The notes below the pieces were generated by a model. The model saw nothing but the letters and a program-made list of their open reading frames with translations. It was not told where the DNA came from and did not search any database. A program made the translations under genes and the position numbers. A DNA stretch of 64,000 bases from contig NZ_JAFBDU010000004.1 in the NCBI RefSeq assembly GCF_016908395.1, forward strand, positions 248,001-312,000. Direction: 5' to 3'. Source of the stretch: Metabacillus crassostreae (GTDB taxonomy: Bacteria > Bacillota > Bacilli > Bacillales > Bacillaceae). Below are positions 53,504-61,907 of the stretch, in pieces; the first letter of the stretch is position 1, and the number at the start of each line of letters is the position of its first letter.

Positions 53504-54439
53504 ATGATTTTTAGCTTAGTTGCTATTATCATAATTTTGTTAATGATTATTTTAAAATTGGCTAGAGATAATAATAAAATCAGATGTCAGTTGAAATACA
53601 TAGAGAAGAAATTAAATCTTATTATGGAAAATAACTCAGAAGAAAAAATACTACTTCAGACAGAAGACCAAGACCTACGTTCATTATTAATATCGATTAA
53701 CAGAATGTTGAGTTATAACCAAAAGGTCATTGCTACTTTTAATAAATCAGAAATCTCTACTAGAAAAATGTTAGCTAATATTACTCATGACCTGAAAACC
53801 CCACTTACTGTTATTCATGGGACAATTGAAATCATGCTTTATGATACAGAGCTTTCCATAGAAGAAAGAGAAAAGCTACTAAAAAAAGTTGAAACGAAAA
53901 CAATTGAAGTTTCGGAATTGCTTCAGAAGTTTTTTGATTTAGCTAAGCTGGAATCAGGTGATATAGAAATTCCATTGTCTCGAGTAAATCTCAGTGAAGT
54001 TTGCAAAGGAAGTATTTTGTCCTTTTATGAAGTTATCTCTGCAAAAAATATAGTAGTAGATATCCAGATTCCTGAGAAAGCTATCTATTCAATGGGGAAT
54101 GATGAGGCTCTGAATAGAATTCTTAATAATTTAATTTCAAATGCGATCCAATATGGAATGGACGGAAATGTTATTGGACTTACATTAAGAGAAGATACTA
54201 AATATGCTTTTATAGATGTTTGGGATAAAGGTAAAGGAATAAGCGAATTACATAAAGACTTTGTTTTTGAAAGAATGTACACTCTTGAGGATTCAAGAAA
54301 CAAACGATATCAAGGCAGTGGACTAGGACTTACAATAACAAAGAAATTAGTCGAGGAATTAGGCGGAGAGATTTTCCTTAACAGCAAACCTTATGAAAAA
54401 ACAGAATTTATATTAAAATTTACTAAACTGAACTATTAA
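53504..54439 (+). CDS. sensor histidine kinase of a peptide-antibiotic-type two-component system
   Basis: A 311-residue kinase with a single N-terminal membrane helix (residues 2-19) and no extracellular domain. The phosphoacceptor is His95 in NITHDLKTPLT; the N box (NRILNNLISNAIQYG), DKGKGI and GSGLGLTI complete the ATPase domain. Small kinases of this kind usually sense through a partner ABC transporter, which is encoded next. Confidence 0.9.
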   Translation: MIFSLVAIIIILLMIILKLARDNNKIRCQLKYIEKKLNLIMENNSEEKILLQTEDQDLRSLLISINRMLSYNQKVIATFNKSEISTRKMLANITHDLKTPLTVIHGTIEIMLYDTELSIEEREKLLKKVETKTIEVSELLQKFFDLAKLESGDIEIPLSRVNLSEVCKGSILSFYEVISAKNIVVDIQIPEKAIYSMGNDEALNRILNNLISNAIQYGMDGNVIGLTLREDTKYAFIDVWDKGKGISELHKDFVFERMYTLEDSRNKRYQGSGLGLTITKKLVEELGGEIFLNSKPYEKTEFILKFTKLNY

Positions 54440-54562
54440 GAATGGGGTAAGATCCCAATGATTTCCTTCAAATACTTAAGATTTATGTAAGAATTGTTTA
54501 ATAAAAAAGAGAAGATTGTTGTTTATGATAAAGGTAAGTTGAAATTGAAGGGAGTCAGGGAA

Positions 54563-55486
54563 ATGACTATTATTGTTCGTACAAATGAATTGACAAAGAA
54601 ATATAAAGGGAAAGAAGTAGTATCAAATGTAAACATGACAATCAAAAAAGGAGAGATTTATGGATTTCTAGGTCCAAATGGATCTGGCAAGACAACCATG
54701 ATGAAGATGTTAACGAATTTAGTGAAACCAACACATGGTGAAATTGAAATTTTTGGAGAAAAGTTAACACAAACATCGTATGAAATTTTAAAGAGAATTG
54801 GTGGAATTATAGAGTTTCCGGTGTTTTATGATCGATTAACAGCTAGAGAAAATTTAGAGTTACATTGTGAGTATATGGGTTTTTACGATCATAATGCAAT
54901 AGACGATGCAATTGATTTAGTAAATTTAAAGCATATTGATGATAAATCAGTTAAAGACTTTTCTTTAGGAATGAAGCAACGACTTGGAATTGCAAGGGCT
55001 ATCATTACTAAGCCTGAGCTTTTAATACTTGATGAACCAATAAATGGCTTGGATCCTGCTGGTATTAGAGAACTAAGAAACCTCTTCAAAATGTTGTGTA
55101 AAGAGTACGGAATAACCTTACTTGTATCTAGTCATATCTTAGGAGAAATTGAACAAATAGCTGATACAATAGGTGTCATTTCAGATGGGAAGTTAGTCAA
55201 AGAAGTATCTATGAGTGAAATTAGAGAACTGAATACTGGGTATATTGAGTTGAATGTTACTGATGTAAAAAAAGCTATATATATTATTGAAAATAATCTA
55301 CGTTTAGTCAATTATAAAGTTATTGGAGAAAACGGGATTCGCATTTATGATCAATCAGCGTCATTATCTGAGGTTTCAAAAACGTTGATTATAAATGATG
55401 TAACTATTGAAGAAATTTATAATAAGAATGATTCTTTAGAGGATTATTTTTTATCAATAGTTAATGGAGGTGGTATTAGTGCTTAA
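54563..55486 (+). CDS. ABC transporter ATP-binding protein (BcrA-like)
   Basis: A 307-residue ATPase. Walker A GPNGSGKTT (37-45), signature FSLGMKQR (133-140), Walker B LLILDEP (154-160), and an H-loop in VSSHILGEIE. The C-terminal 80 residues are typical of bacitracin/lantibiotic-resistance ATPases (BcrA, NatA). GAAGGGAG precedes ATG 54563. It overlaps the permease gene by 8 nt. Confidence 0.88.
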   Translation: MTIIVRTNELTKKYKGKEVVSNVNMTIKKGEIYGFLGPNGSGKTTMMKMLTNLVKPTHGEIEIFGEKLTQTSYEILKRIGGIIEFPVFYDRLTARENLELHCEYMGFYDHNAIDDAIDLVNLKHIDDKSVKDFSLGMKQRLGIARAIITKPELLILDEPINGLDPAGIRELRNLFKMLCKEYGITLLVSSHILGEIEQIADTIGVISDGKLVKEVSMSEIRELNTGYIELNVTDVKKAIYIIENNLRLVNYKVIGENGIRIYDQSASLSEVSKTLIINDVTIEEIYNKNDSLEDYFLSIVNGGGISA

Positions 55487-56171
55487 ATTAATTACATTGG
55501 AAATAAAGAAATTTAAATTAGGTGGATATGTTAAAGCAGCATTTATTGCTAATGTCATTCTTCTTACATTTTTATTTTTTGCATACTTTGTTGATAAAAG
55601 TGAAGGCTTGCAGGCTTTTAAAGATTATAATGAACTGATCATTATGTCAGGCACTTTTATTAGACTAATTTTTATTATCTTCTCTGCAGTCATTCTTTCC
55701 AGATTAATTATTGAGGAATATAAATCAAATACAATTAGTTTATTATTTACCTATCCAATATCAAGAAAGAAGATTATCCTTTCAAAGCTGATCATTGTCT
55801 TTAGTTTTACCTTCATTTCGATTGTGTTATCGAATATCTTTATTGTCGGTATCATCTATTTTGTTGGTTTGTTTATGGATATAGTTCTAGAAGAGTTTTC
55901 ATTAGCTATTATTACAAGTAATTTAATTCCACTATTTCTTTCAGCAATCTCATCAGCCGGCTTAGGGTTACTCCCTCTTTATTTTGGAATGAAAAAGAAA
56001 TCAATACCAGCTACGATTATTTCAGCCATCATCATTACTTCCTTAGTCAATTCAACAATCACTGATGGATTTTCTCTATATAATTATATTGTCATACCAC
56101 TTGCGCTAGGTGGTTTAGGCATCCTTATGGCATATCTCTCTATAAGAAATATAGATACAGTAGATGTATAA
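55479..56171 (+). CDS. ABC-2 type permease subunit
   Basis: A 230-residue membrane protein with six helices and the ABC-2 segment IEEYKSNTISLLFTYPISRKKIILSK before helix 3. It pairs with the upstream ATPase to export or protect against peptide antibiotics. GTG 55479 is chosen because GGAGGTGG lies 7 nt before it; the frame opens further upstream. Last gene of the four-gene operon. Confidence 0.85.
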   Translation: MLKLITLEIKKFKLGGYVKAAFIANVILLTFLFFAYFVDKSEGLQAFKDYNELIIMSGTFIRLIFIIFSAVILSRLIIEEYKSNTISLLFTYPISRKKIILSKLIIVFSFTFISIVLSNIFIVGIIYFVGLFMDIVLEEFSLAIITSNLIPLFLSAISSAGLGLLPLYFGMKKKSIPATIISAIIITSLVNSTITDGFSLYNYIVIPLALGGLGILMAYLSIRNIDTVDV

Positions 56172-56240
56172 ATAGTAGTGACCCATTTAAATTTTAAAAC
56201 ATCAGATAAATAAAACAAAGCAGCTGGGATATCAGTATTT

Positions 56241-56313
56241 AAGCAAATGATAAACCCGAATTATTAGGTGATATTTAATTATCATTCGCCTAATAGTTCG
56301 GGTTTTTACTTGC
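56241..56313. repeat. dispersed AAACCCGAA palindrome, copy 1
   Basis: AAACCCGAATTATTAGGTGA pairs with TCGCCTAATAGTTCGGGTTT, followed by a T run. It doubles as the terminator of the ABC operon. Copies at 58411 and 61771. Near 56361 a short degenerate GTGGAAAGCGAGTGTCTGCA stretch looks like another common Bacillus repeat. Confidence 0.8.
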
Positions 56314-56518
56314 AGTCTTCAATAGATTTTTTTATTTTGCATACTATTTTTAAGAACTAGTGGAAAGCGAGTGTCTGCAGCGCAATGGAACGAACTTGTT
56401 TCTTTTAGCTTAACTGAATTTAGATTATTCGTCTTTTTATATGAAGTCTTTAATTATGTCTCACCTACCTTTTTTTAATATTTATCCAAATAATGTAATA
56501 GAGAAAGGATTCAGGCTC

Positions 56519-56548
56519 TTGACATTGATAACTGTTTTCAATTAGAAT
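56519..56548 (+). promoter_or_regulatory. promoter of the Fur-controlled locus
   Basis: TTGACA (56519-56524), 18 bp, TAGAAT (56543-56548). The predicted start is at about 56555, just before the Fur box. Confidence 0.7.
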
Positions 56549-56556
56549 GATAAATA

Positions 56557-56575
56557 GATAATGATAATCATTTTC
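56557..56575 (+). promoter_or_regulatory. Fur box
   Basis: GATAATGATAATCATTTTC matches the 19-bp Fur consensus at 18 positions. It overlaps the transcription start, so iron-loaded Fur should block it. Confidence 0.88.
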
Positions 56576-56598
56576 AATTAAAGATGTGAGGTTGAGCT

Positions 56599-56742
56599 AT
56601 GAAGAGAACATGTGCTGTTGAGGTTATCATTTGTAATGATTGCGGATTTTCTGAGGCTCTTGATATAGAAGATGATTTCTTAAGGGATTATTGTTCTTGC
56701 TGTGGAATATGTATGCTCGACATAATTATGTTGGAGATGTAA
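56599..56742 (+). CDS. 47-residue cysteine-rich protein under Fur control
   Basis: A 47-codon frame with GTGAGG before the ATG, 24 bp after the Fur box. It has seven cysteines (5, 12, 15, 32, 34, 35, 38) in CNDC and CSCCGIC clusters, and an acidic centre (LDIEDDF). It looks like a small metal- or Fe-S-binding knuckle. I do not recognise a family. Expression in iron starvation is predicted. Confidence 0.7.
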   Translation: MKRTCAVEVIICNDCGFSEALDIEDDFLRDYCSCCGICMLDIIMLEM

Positions 56743-56814
56743 TACCACCAGTTAGTTAACTAAGCTCTCACATGGCACGAGTCTTTAAATATAGTGAAAG
56801 GATTAATTCCCTAT

Positions 56815-57606
56815 ATGATCAATAATATCCATCAAGTTACTGAAAAAATTAATGATGAACTTCATCATTTAGAATCATTTATAAAGTGTCCCTATAAGCT
56901 ATACTTTCAACATTTTTTAGCCTTCAAAGAAGGACAGATAAGATGGAGGCAGGTTGTTCAGGTACATATCAATTGGGTTGTGCAAGCATATCACCAGCTA
57001 CCTGTTGAAAAACAAACGAAATTAGCAATATTAAAGTTAATTGAAGAAAATTGGAGTAAAGTTAATCCTTCATTGTTTCATTCAAAGGAAGATTACTATC
57101 TTGTTTTAGCAAAAACAACAGATCATCTTCTGAAATTTATCTCACCTAGTAGAAATGATCAGTCTCAGTTTGCTTTATATGAAAAACTTAATACTAATAA
57201 ACAAGAATTAGAAACACAGCTTTCACTAACATTTGAAGAAGTTGATTCTTCGCCAAATGATTTTAAGATAAAAAAGTTTCTTCTTGAAGTAAATCAAGAA
57301 TTAATAGAGTTATATAGCAGCTTAATTGCTGTATTTTCATATGAAGCATTTGGAATACTTCCTAAAAAAATAGAAATAATTACTTTATTAGAAGGAAAAA
57401 TGTTTACATATATTCCAAAAGAGGAAGATATTCCAAAGGGTGTTATGTACATCGATTACTTAAAAAATGCTTTAATTCAACCAAAGGAATATCAAAAAGT
57501 GGGTTCACTGAAAGAGTGCTTAAATTGTCCGTTTACAGATCAATGTATGGATAGCAACTTTAGCGTGAACTCTTTAGCAACAACAAAGACTAAGTATCTA
57601 CATTAA
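56815..57606 (+). CDS. Cas4/AddB-like iron-sulfur PD-(D/E)XK family protein
   Basis: A 263-residue protein (longer by 7 if GTG 56794 is used). SFIKCPYKLYFQHFL near the N-terminus and CLNCPFTDQC near the C-terminus are the four-cysteine layout that holds the [4Fe-4S] cluster of AddB, Cas4 and related RecB-type nucleases. The nuclease core between them is short: EEVD and DFKIKK are the only candidates for the catalytic D..DxK residues, so activity is doubtful. It lies downstream of the Fur box with no terminator between. Confidence 0.65.
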   Translation: MINNIHQVTEKINDELHHLESFIKCPYKLYFQHFLAFKEGQIRWRQVVQVHINWVVQAYHQLPVEKQTKLAILKLIEENWSKVNPSLFHSKEDYYLVLAKTTDHLLKFISPSRNDQSQFALYEKLNTNKQELETQLSLTFEEVDSSPNDFKIKKFLLEVNQELIELYSSLIAVFSYEAFGILPKKIEIITLLEGKMFTYIPKEEDIPKGVMYIDYLKNALIQPKEYQKVGSLKECLNCPFTDQCMDSNFSVNSLATTKTKYLH

Positions 57607-57674
57607 ATAGATAATCGTTCTTCAGGTAAAATGTATTTTTAAAAAGCGGGAAATGAAAATGTAAAGGAGAGATT

Positions 57675-58094
57675 ATGATGCATCATTATTTCATTGCTGT
57701 AGAAACGTTTGAGCATATCATTGAATGCTTCTGTCCAGATGGAGCTCATGAAGATTCATTAGAGATCAAGAAAGAGGATATTATTGAAGTAACAAATGAT
57801 CGTCAATACATGTTTGATAACGGCTGGTATATTAAAGTGGTGCTTAATAATGACTGGCATTTTCATATGGCTCTAGAAGATTTAGAAAGATATTTTACAC
57901 AAGGAATGATTCTATCTTTAGTAGATATAGAGCTAAAAATTAATCATTTAAATTACGTTATTGATCAATCACTAGGTAAAGGTGATGAAGCAGCATTTTT
58001 ACAATCTACCAAAAGCCTAAAAGAATCAAAACAGCTTAAACTCAACCTAGAGAGTTATTTGAGTCGTGTGTCTGAAAATCTATTTATGTCATAA
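57675..58094 (+). CDS. protein of unknown function in the Fur-controlled locus
   Basis: A 139-residue soluble protein with no family I recognise. The first 80 residues look beta-rich (IIEVTNDRQYMFDNGWYIKVVLNNDWHFHM), the last 60 are helical and hydrophilic (SLGKGDEAAFLQSTKSLKES). AAAGGAGAG precedes two ATG codons at 57675 and 57678. It lies between the Cas4-like gene and the FbpA-like gene. Confidence 0.8.
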   Translation: MMHHYFIAVETFEHIIECFCPDGAHEDSLEIKKEDIIEVTNDRQYMFDNGWYIKVVLNNDWHFHMALEDLERYFTQGMILSLVDIELKINHLNYVIDQSLGKGDEAAFLQSTKSLKESKQLKLNLESYLSRVSENLFMS

Positions 58095-58168
58095 ATAGAT
58101 GATCTTGCTGCCTAACACTTACATAGAAAAATACGTAAAAGTAATATTCTAAAAAGGTGTGAAGAAAA

Positions 58169-58345
58169 ATGGGAGAACTATTTAAAAAAGCAATCAAACA
58201 TAGAAAAGAGCAAACAATTCAACTGTTAATAAAATTAGATTGCTATAAATCTATTGATAATCGTCAGTTATATGAATTAACATTAAGTGAGTTAGAAAAT
58301 GAATATAAACTGTTAACAGGAAGACATGTTAGCGACTCAATTTAA
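58169..58345 (+). CDS. fbpA: Fur-regulated basic protein FbpA-like
   Basis: A 58-residue basic protein: RKEQTIQLLIKLDCYKSIDNR then LYELTLSELENEYK, the core of the FbpA family. In B. subtilis FbpA, FbpB and FbpC help the small RNA FsrA to shut down iron-rich enzymes when iron is scarce. AAAAAGGTGTG precedes the ATG. No Fur box lies in the 74 bp before it, so it is probably read from the promoter at 56519. Confidence 0.75.
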   Translation: MGELFKKAIKHRKEQTIQLLIKLDCYKSIDNRQLYELTLSELENEYKLLTGRHVSDSI

Positions 58346-58410
58346 TATAGACTACAAATTAGTGACTACTGTTTTATATAGGACACTAATTTAATTTGAA
58401 AGATCAGGAG

Positions 58411-58515
58411 AAACTGGATACAAGTATTTATTTTAGCAAATGATAAACCCGAATTTTTAGATGATTTCTCAATTAATCTTTCGCCTAATAGTTCAGGTCT
58501 TTATTTGCTTTCTTT
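58411..58515. repeat. dispersed AAACCCGAA palindrome, copy 2
   Basis: AAACCCGAATTTTTAGATGA with TCGCCTAATAGTTCAGGTCT, flanked by GCAAA and TTTGC. The stem is more worn than copy 1. Confidence 0.75.
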
Positions 58516-58556
58516 AATGATATCCAGACTCCTCTTGATCCCTATTACCTCATACT

Positions 58557-59954
58557 TCAAGAACTTTTTTGAATTTCTTTATATAAATATTGATAGGTTT
58601 TTGATTCCTCAGTCATACCTAATTCTCCATAAAGCTTTATTAACCATTTTATTGGACTTGAGTTAGTCGGGTTCATCTCAATATCCCAGAGGAAGCAGTC
58701 GATAGCTTGTGGAAGCTGTTTTAATTCATAATATAACTCCCCCATATCCAGCTGTTTGTCAGGTTCTTCACTGATTTCATACATCTTTTTAATTGTATTA
58801 ATGGATGGTAATGACATATGCATCAAGGGTTTCAGCCAGTTATAAGTATATTTAATATCATGTGCTTCAAATAATTTAGGAAGAAGAGTAACAATTAACT
58901 TCTCCAGTTGTTGATTTTTTGTAGAAGTAAGATTTTCAGCTAGAAAGGTATCAAAAGAAAGTGCTTTTGCATCTAAATGTGTAATTGCCTCTATTAGTAA
59001 ATCAGTTTGATTTAAAGATAGCGGAACTTTATTATCTGTTAGTATCAAGAATATATCTTTGTAGAGCTTTTCAGATTTCAGATGAAATAGTAATTGCTCC
59101 TGTATTTTAGTTTTATTTTCAATAAAGCTTTGGTGATTGTAAAGAGTATATAGGATATCTATTGTTTCCTGTTTTGTGAAATTAGATTGAAGAATAGTCT
59201 TAATATCATGAAAATAATCGTCAAATTTCTGGGGATTTGTTGATAAATAATTGCAATGCAATGAAAGGCATTCTATTATTCTTGATTCAGATCGTAATCT
59301 TTTTTGTAGGAGAGCATATATGTGTTCGGTTTCTTTGTGAAGATAAAGCTGGTTTTCAGCATAAAGGGGGTCATATGTGAGTAGAGTTTCTATTTCAGAT
59401 TGATAATGGATTGAATATTTCTGGTAATCCATATGAGTAATTAAAGAGGTAGCCCACTTGTTAGTTGGATATTTTTCTCTAGCTAATTGTAGAATACGAT
59501 ATGCATGAAGAAATTTACCACTTCTACGAAATTGGAGAAATGATTTTTTCATTAAAGCTAAAATATCTTCTTTTTTTAGATAACAATCAAAGGCAGATAA
59601 AATATGAAAGGCTTCATCCTTTTGAAAGCTGTTATTGATATTTTTCCAAAGTGTATTTAAAGAAGGAAATGTAGAAATTGATTTATTTGAAAGAAATGAT
59701 ATAAGTAATGGATGAGGAGAAGAGATAGAAACACCTTTTGTGAGAATTTGCTTAAGATATGATTTTTGTTTTATCTTGGGGGTCTTTTTTCCGGTAAGAA
59801 ATTGATGTTTATAAAAAAACAGATAATAGCATTCGTCATTTTGTGGTGTGTAGGATTCTAGGACTTGAAATCCTTGAAAAAAATAAAGTCCTTTTACAGT
59901 TAAATTGATGTCTTGTTTATGATCTTTCACAGAAATAATATAGTTGTTTCTCAT
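58557..59954 (-). CDS. TPR-like helical repeat protein of unknown function
   Basis: A 465-residue cytosolic protein, largely helical, with weak TPR-like repeats (RRSGKFLHAYRILQLAREKYP, MGELYYELKQLPQAIDCFLWDIEMNP at the C-terminus). The N-terminal 60 residues look beta-rich. ATG 59954 follows AAGGGATTG; a GTG further upstream is less likely. No partner gene is evident. Confidence 0.8.
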   Translation of the reverse strand: MRNNYIISVKDHKQDINLTVKGLYFFQGFQVLESYTPQNDECYYLFFYKHQFLTGKKTPKIKQKSYLKQILTKGVSISSPHPLLISFLSNKSISTFPSLNTLWKNINNSFQKDEAFHILSAFDCYLKKEDILALMKKSFLQFRRSGKFLHAYRILQLAREKYPTNKWATSLITHMDYQKYSIHYQSEIETLLTYDPLYAENQLYLHKETEHIYALLQKRLRSESRIIECLSLHCNYLSTNPQKFDDYFHDIKTILQSNFTKQETIDILYTLYNHQSFIENKTKIQEQLLFHLKSEKLYKDIFLILTDNKVPLSLNQTDLLIEAITHLDAKALSFDTFLAENLTSTKNQQLEKLIVTLLPKLFEAHDIKYTYNWLKPLMHMSLPSINTIKKMYEISEEPDKQLDMGELYYELKQLPQAIDCFLWDIEMNPTNSSPIKWLIKLYGELGMTEESKTYQYLYKEIQKSS

Positions 59955-60081
59955 CTCGATCAATCCCTTCACACATCGTTATTTTAATTGTAACACTAGT
60001 TGAGGAAAATATGAAATTTATATCTATATGTAGTGATTTTAATCATTACTTATAATTTACCATTTTTTATAAAATATTGTA

Positions 60082-60110
60082 TTGACTGATGGGAAATATA
60101 GGATTATTAT
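60082..60110 (+). promoter_or_regulatory. promoter of the TetR-type gene
   Basis: TTGACT (60082-60087), 17 bp, TATTAT (60105-60110). The operator at 60116 overlaps the start point. Confidence 0.65.
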
Positions 60111-60115
60111 TTTAC

Positions 60116-60132
60116 TGAACAGTGGTTAATAA
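60116..60132 (+). promoter_or_regulatory. probable TetR-family operator 1
   Basis: TGAACAGTGGTTAATAA. It differs by one base from the site at 60736, and each lies just before a gene, so the regulator probably binds both. Confidence 0.6.
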
Positions 60133-60145
60133 AAGGAGTAACAAT

Positions 60146-60718
60146 ATGTCACCTAGAAAATCAATTGAACAGGAATTAACGAAGGAAATGATTTTAGAAG
60201 CAGCTAGAGGACTATTTATCCAAGAAGGCTATGATCATGTTTCGATGAGGAAAATTGCAAAGGTATTAGATTGTAGCCATGGCGCAATTTATTATCATTT
60301 TAAAAATAAAGCAGATCTTTTTTATGCTTTAGTAGCTAAAGGCTTTTCCTTGTTAGATTCTGAGCTTGATCGGGTGATGGAGAAACAGCTGCCAAACGAG
60401 CAAAAGCTTATGAATATATTTCTTGAATACATCCGTTTTGGTATTAATAATTCAAGTCATTATGAAACAATGTTTTTAACAAAAGATCAAGAACTGAAAA
60501 GCTTTTTACAAGATGAACCTAATCAAAGCTTTGAGAAGTTTACTAAAGCTGTAAATATATTAACAAATGATTCTGTGACATTACAGGAAGTTTGGTTTGT
60601 ATTTTTATCACTTCATGGTTTTGTAGCACATTATTGTTTTAAAGGACAATGCTTTGATGATATTAGTGTTCTGGCAAAGTCACATTGCAGTTTATTGATT
60701 AAAGCAATAAAAAAATAA
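60146..60718 (+). CDS. TetR/AcrR-family transcriptional regulator
   Basis: A 190-residue regulator: HTH in VSMRKIAKVLDCSHGAIYYHFKNKADLFYALV (about residues 30-60), then an all-helical ligand domain. AAAAGGAG precedes ATG 60146. It probably represses itself and the epimerase gene downstream through the twin operators. Confidence 0.9.
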   Translation: MSPRKSIEQELTKEMILEAARGLFIQEGYDHVSMRKIAKVLDCSHGAIYYHFKNKADLFYALVAKGFSLLDSELDRVMEKQLPNEQKLMNIFLEYIRFGINNSSHYETMFLTKDQELKSFLQDEPNQSFEKFTKAVNILTNDSVTLQEVWFVFLSLHGFVAHYCFKGQCFDDISVLAKSHCSLLIKAIKK

Positions 60719-60735
60719 ATTTTTTTGAGTTTTAT

Positions 60736-60752
60736 TGAACACTGGTTAATAA
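60736..60752 (+). promoter_or_regulatory. probable TetR-family operator 2
   Basis: TGAACACTGGTTAATAA, between the TetR gene and the epimerase gene, 60 bp before the latter. Confidence 0.6.
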
Positions 60753-60812
60753 ACAAATATAAAGTATTTTTTAAAACGAAAGCAGCCAATAAATTAATGG
60801 AGGAATAAAAAA

Positions 60813-61742
60813 ATGAAAGCATTGGTTTTAGGGGCGTCTGGCGGAATGGGAAGTGCGTTAACATTTGAATTGGCTAACAGAGGGTTTGAAGTAATAGCTT
60901 TTGCAAGATCTGAGGATAAGCTTCGCAAGATTTTTGATAAACATCAGAAAATTACGATTCAACCAGGTGATGTGTTTAAGATTGAAGATTTGGAACTGGT
61001 AGCACACGATGTTGACCTAATTTTTCATGCTGTGAATCTTCCATATAATGAGTGGAAAGATAAGCAGGAAATCATGCTAAGAAATATCTTGCAAATTAGT
61101 GAAAGGTACAAAGCTAAGCTTGCGATTGTAGATAATGTTTATGCGTATGGAAGATGCTTTGGTAGAAAAGTGACAGAAGACTTTCCAAAAAAGCCTCATA
61201 CAAATAAGGGTATTATTCGCTTGAAGCTTGAAAAAATGGCTCTTTCATCAAAGGTACCTGTTGTGATTGCCCATTTTCCAGACTTTTATGGACCTTACGC
61301 AGAAAGCACTGTTCTTTATTATATGCTTCAATCTATTGTCAAAAATGAACGTGCCATGTTTGTTGGAAATCAGCAGGTTGAAAGAGAATACATTTATACA
61401 CCAGATGGAGCGAGGGCATTGATTGAATTAGCACTTTCTGATGCTTCATATGGTGAATGCTGGAATATACCTGGTGCAGGTATTATTACTGGGGAAGAGC
61501 TTGTAGAGCTAATAAAAAAATCTACAGGATATTCAAAAAAAGTCTCGACAGTAACTAAAGGTATGGTGAGATTTAGCGGATTATTTAATAAAATGATGAG
61601 AGAATATGTAGAAATGTACTACTTGAATGAGGATCCATTAGTGCTAGATGGTTCAAAATATGAAGAAAGAATTGGGGTTATACCACGAACAACCTATCAA
61701 GATGGTATGGCGCATACCTTGCAGATGATGAATTCGGAATAA
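60813..61742 (+). CDS. NAD(P)-dependent epimerase/dehydratase family protein
   Basis: A 309-residue extended SDR-like protein. The Rossmann motif is VLGASGGMGSAL (residues 5-16); DNVYAYGR, FPDFYGPYA and WNIPGAGIITGEEL follow the epimerase pattern. The usual YxxxK is not obvious, so catalysis may be atypical. Substrate unknown, possibly a compound sensed by the adjacent TetR regulator. GGAGGAA precedes the ATG. Confidence 0.85.
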   Translation: MKALVLGASGGMGSALTFELANRGFEVIAFARSEDKLRKIFDKHQKITIQPGDVFKIEDLELVAHDVDLIFHAVNLPYNEWKDKQEIMLRNILQISERYKAKLAIVDNVYAYGRCFGRKVTEDFPKKPHTNKGIIRLKLEKMALSSKVPVVIAHFPDFYGPYAESTVLYYMLQSIVKNERAMFVGNQQVEREYIYTPDGARALIELALSDASYGECWNIPGAGIITGEELVELIKKSTGYSKKVSTVTKGMVRFSGLFNKMMREYVEMYYLNEDPLVLDGSKYEERIGVIPRTTYQDGMAHTLQMMNSE

Positions 61743-61770
61743 GTGTAAAAAGAGGATGGAAGATATGTGT

Positions 61771-61850
61771 TTAAGCAAATGTGAAAAACCCGAATTATTA
61801 GGTGACGTTCATTTTAATTTTTCGCCTAATAGTTCGGGTTTTATTTATCA
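61771..61850. repeat. dispersed AAACCCGAA palindrome, copy 3
   Basis: AACCCGAATTATTAGGTGA with TCGCCTAATAGTTCGGGTTT and T run, acting as terminator of the epimerase gene. Confidence 0.8.
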
Positions 61851-61907
61851 GCTTTGTGGATGATTTCTTTAATTATGACCTAGCCTCTTTGTTGAAGCAT
61901 TAAATTG

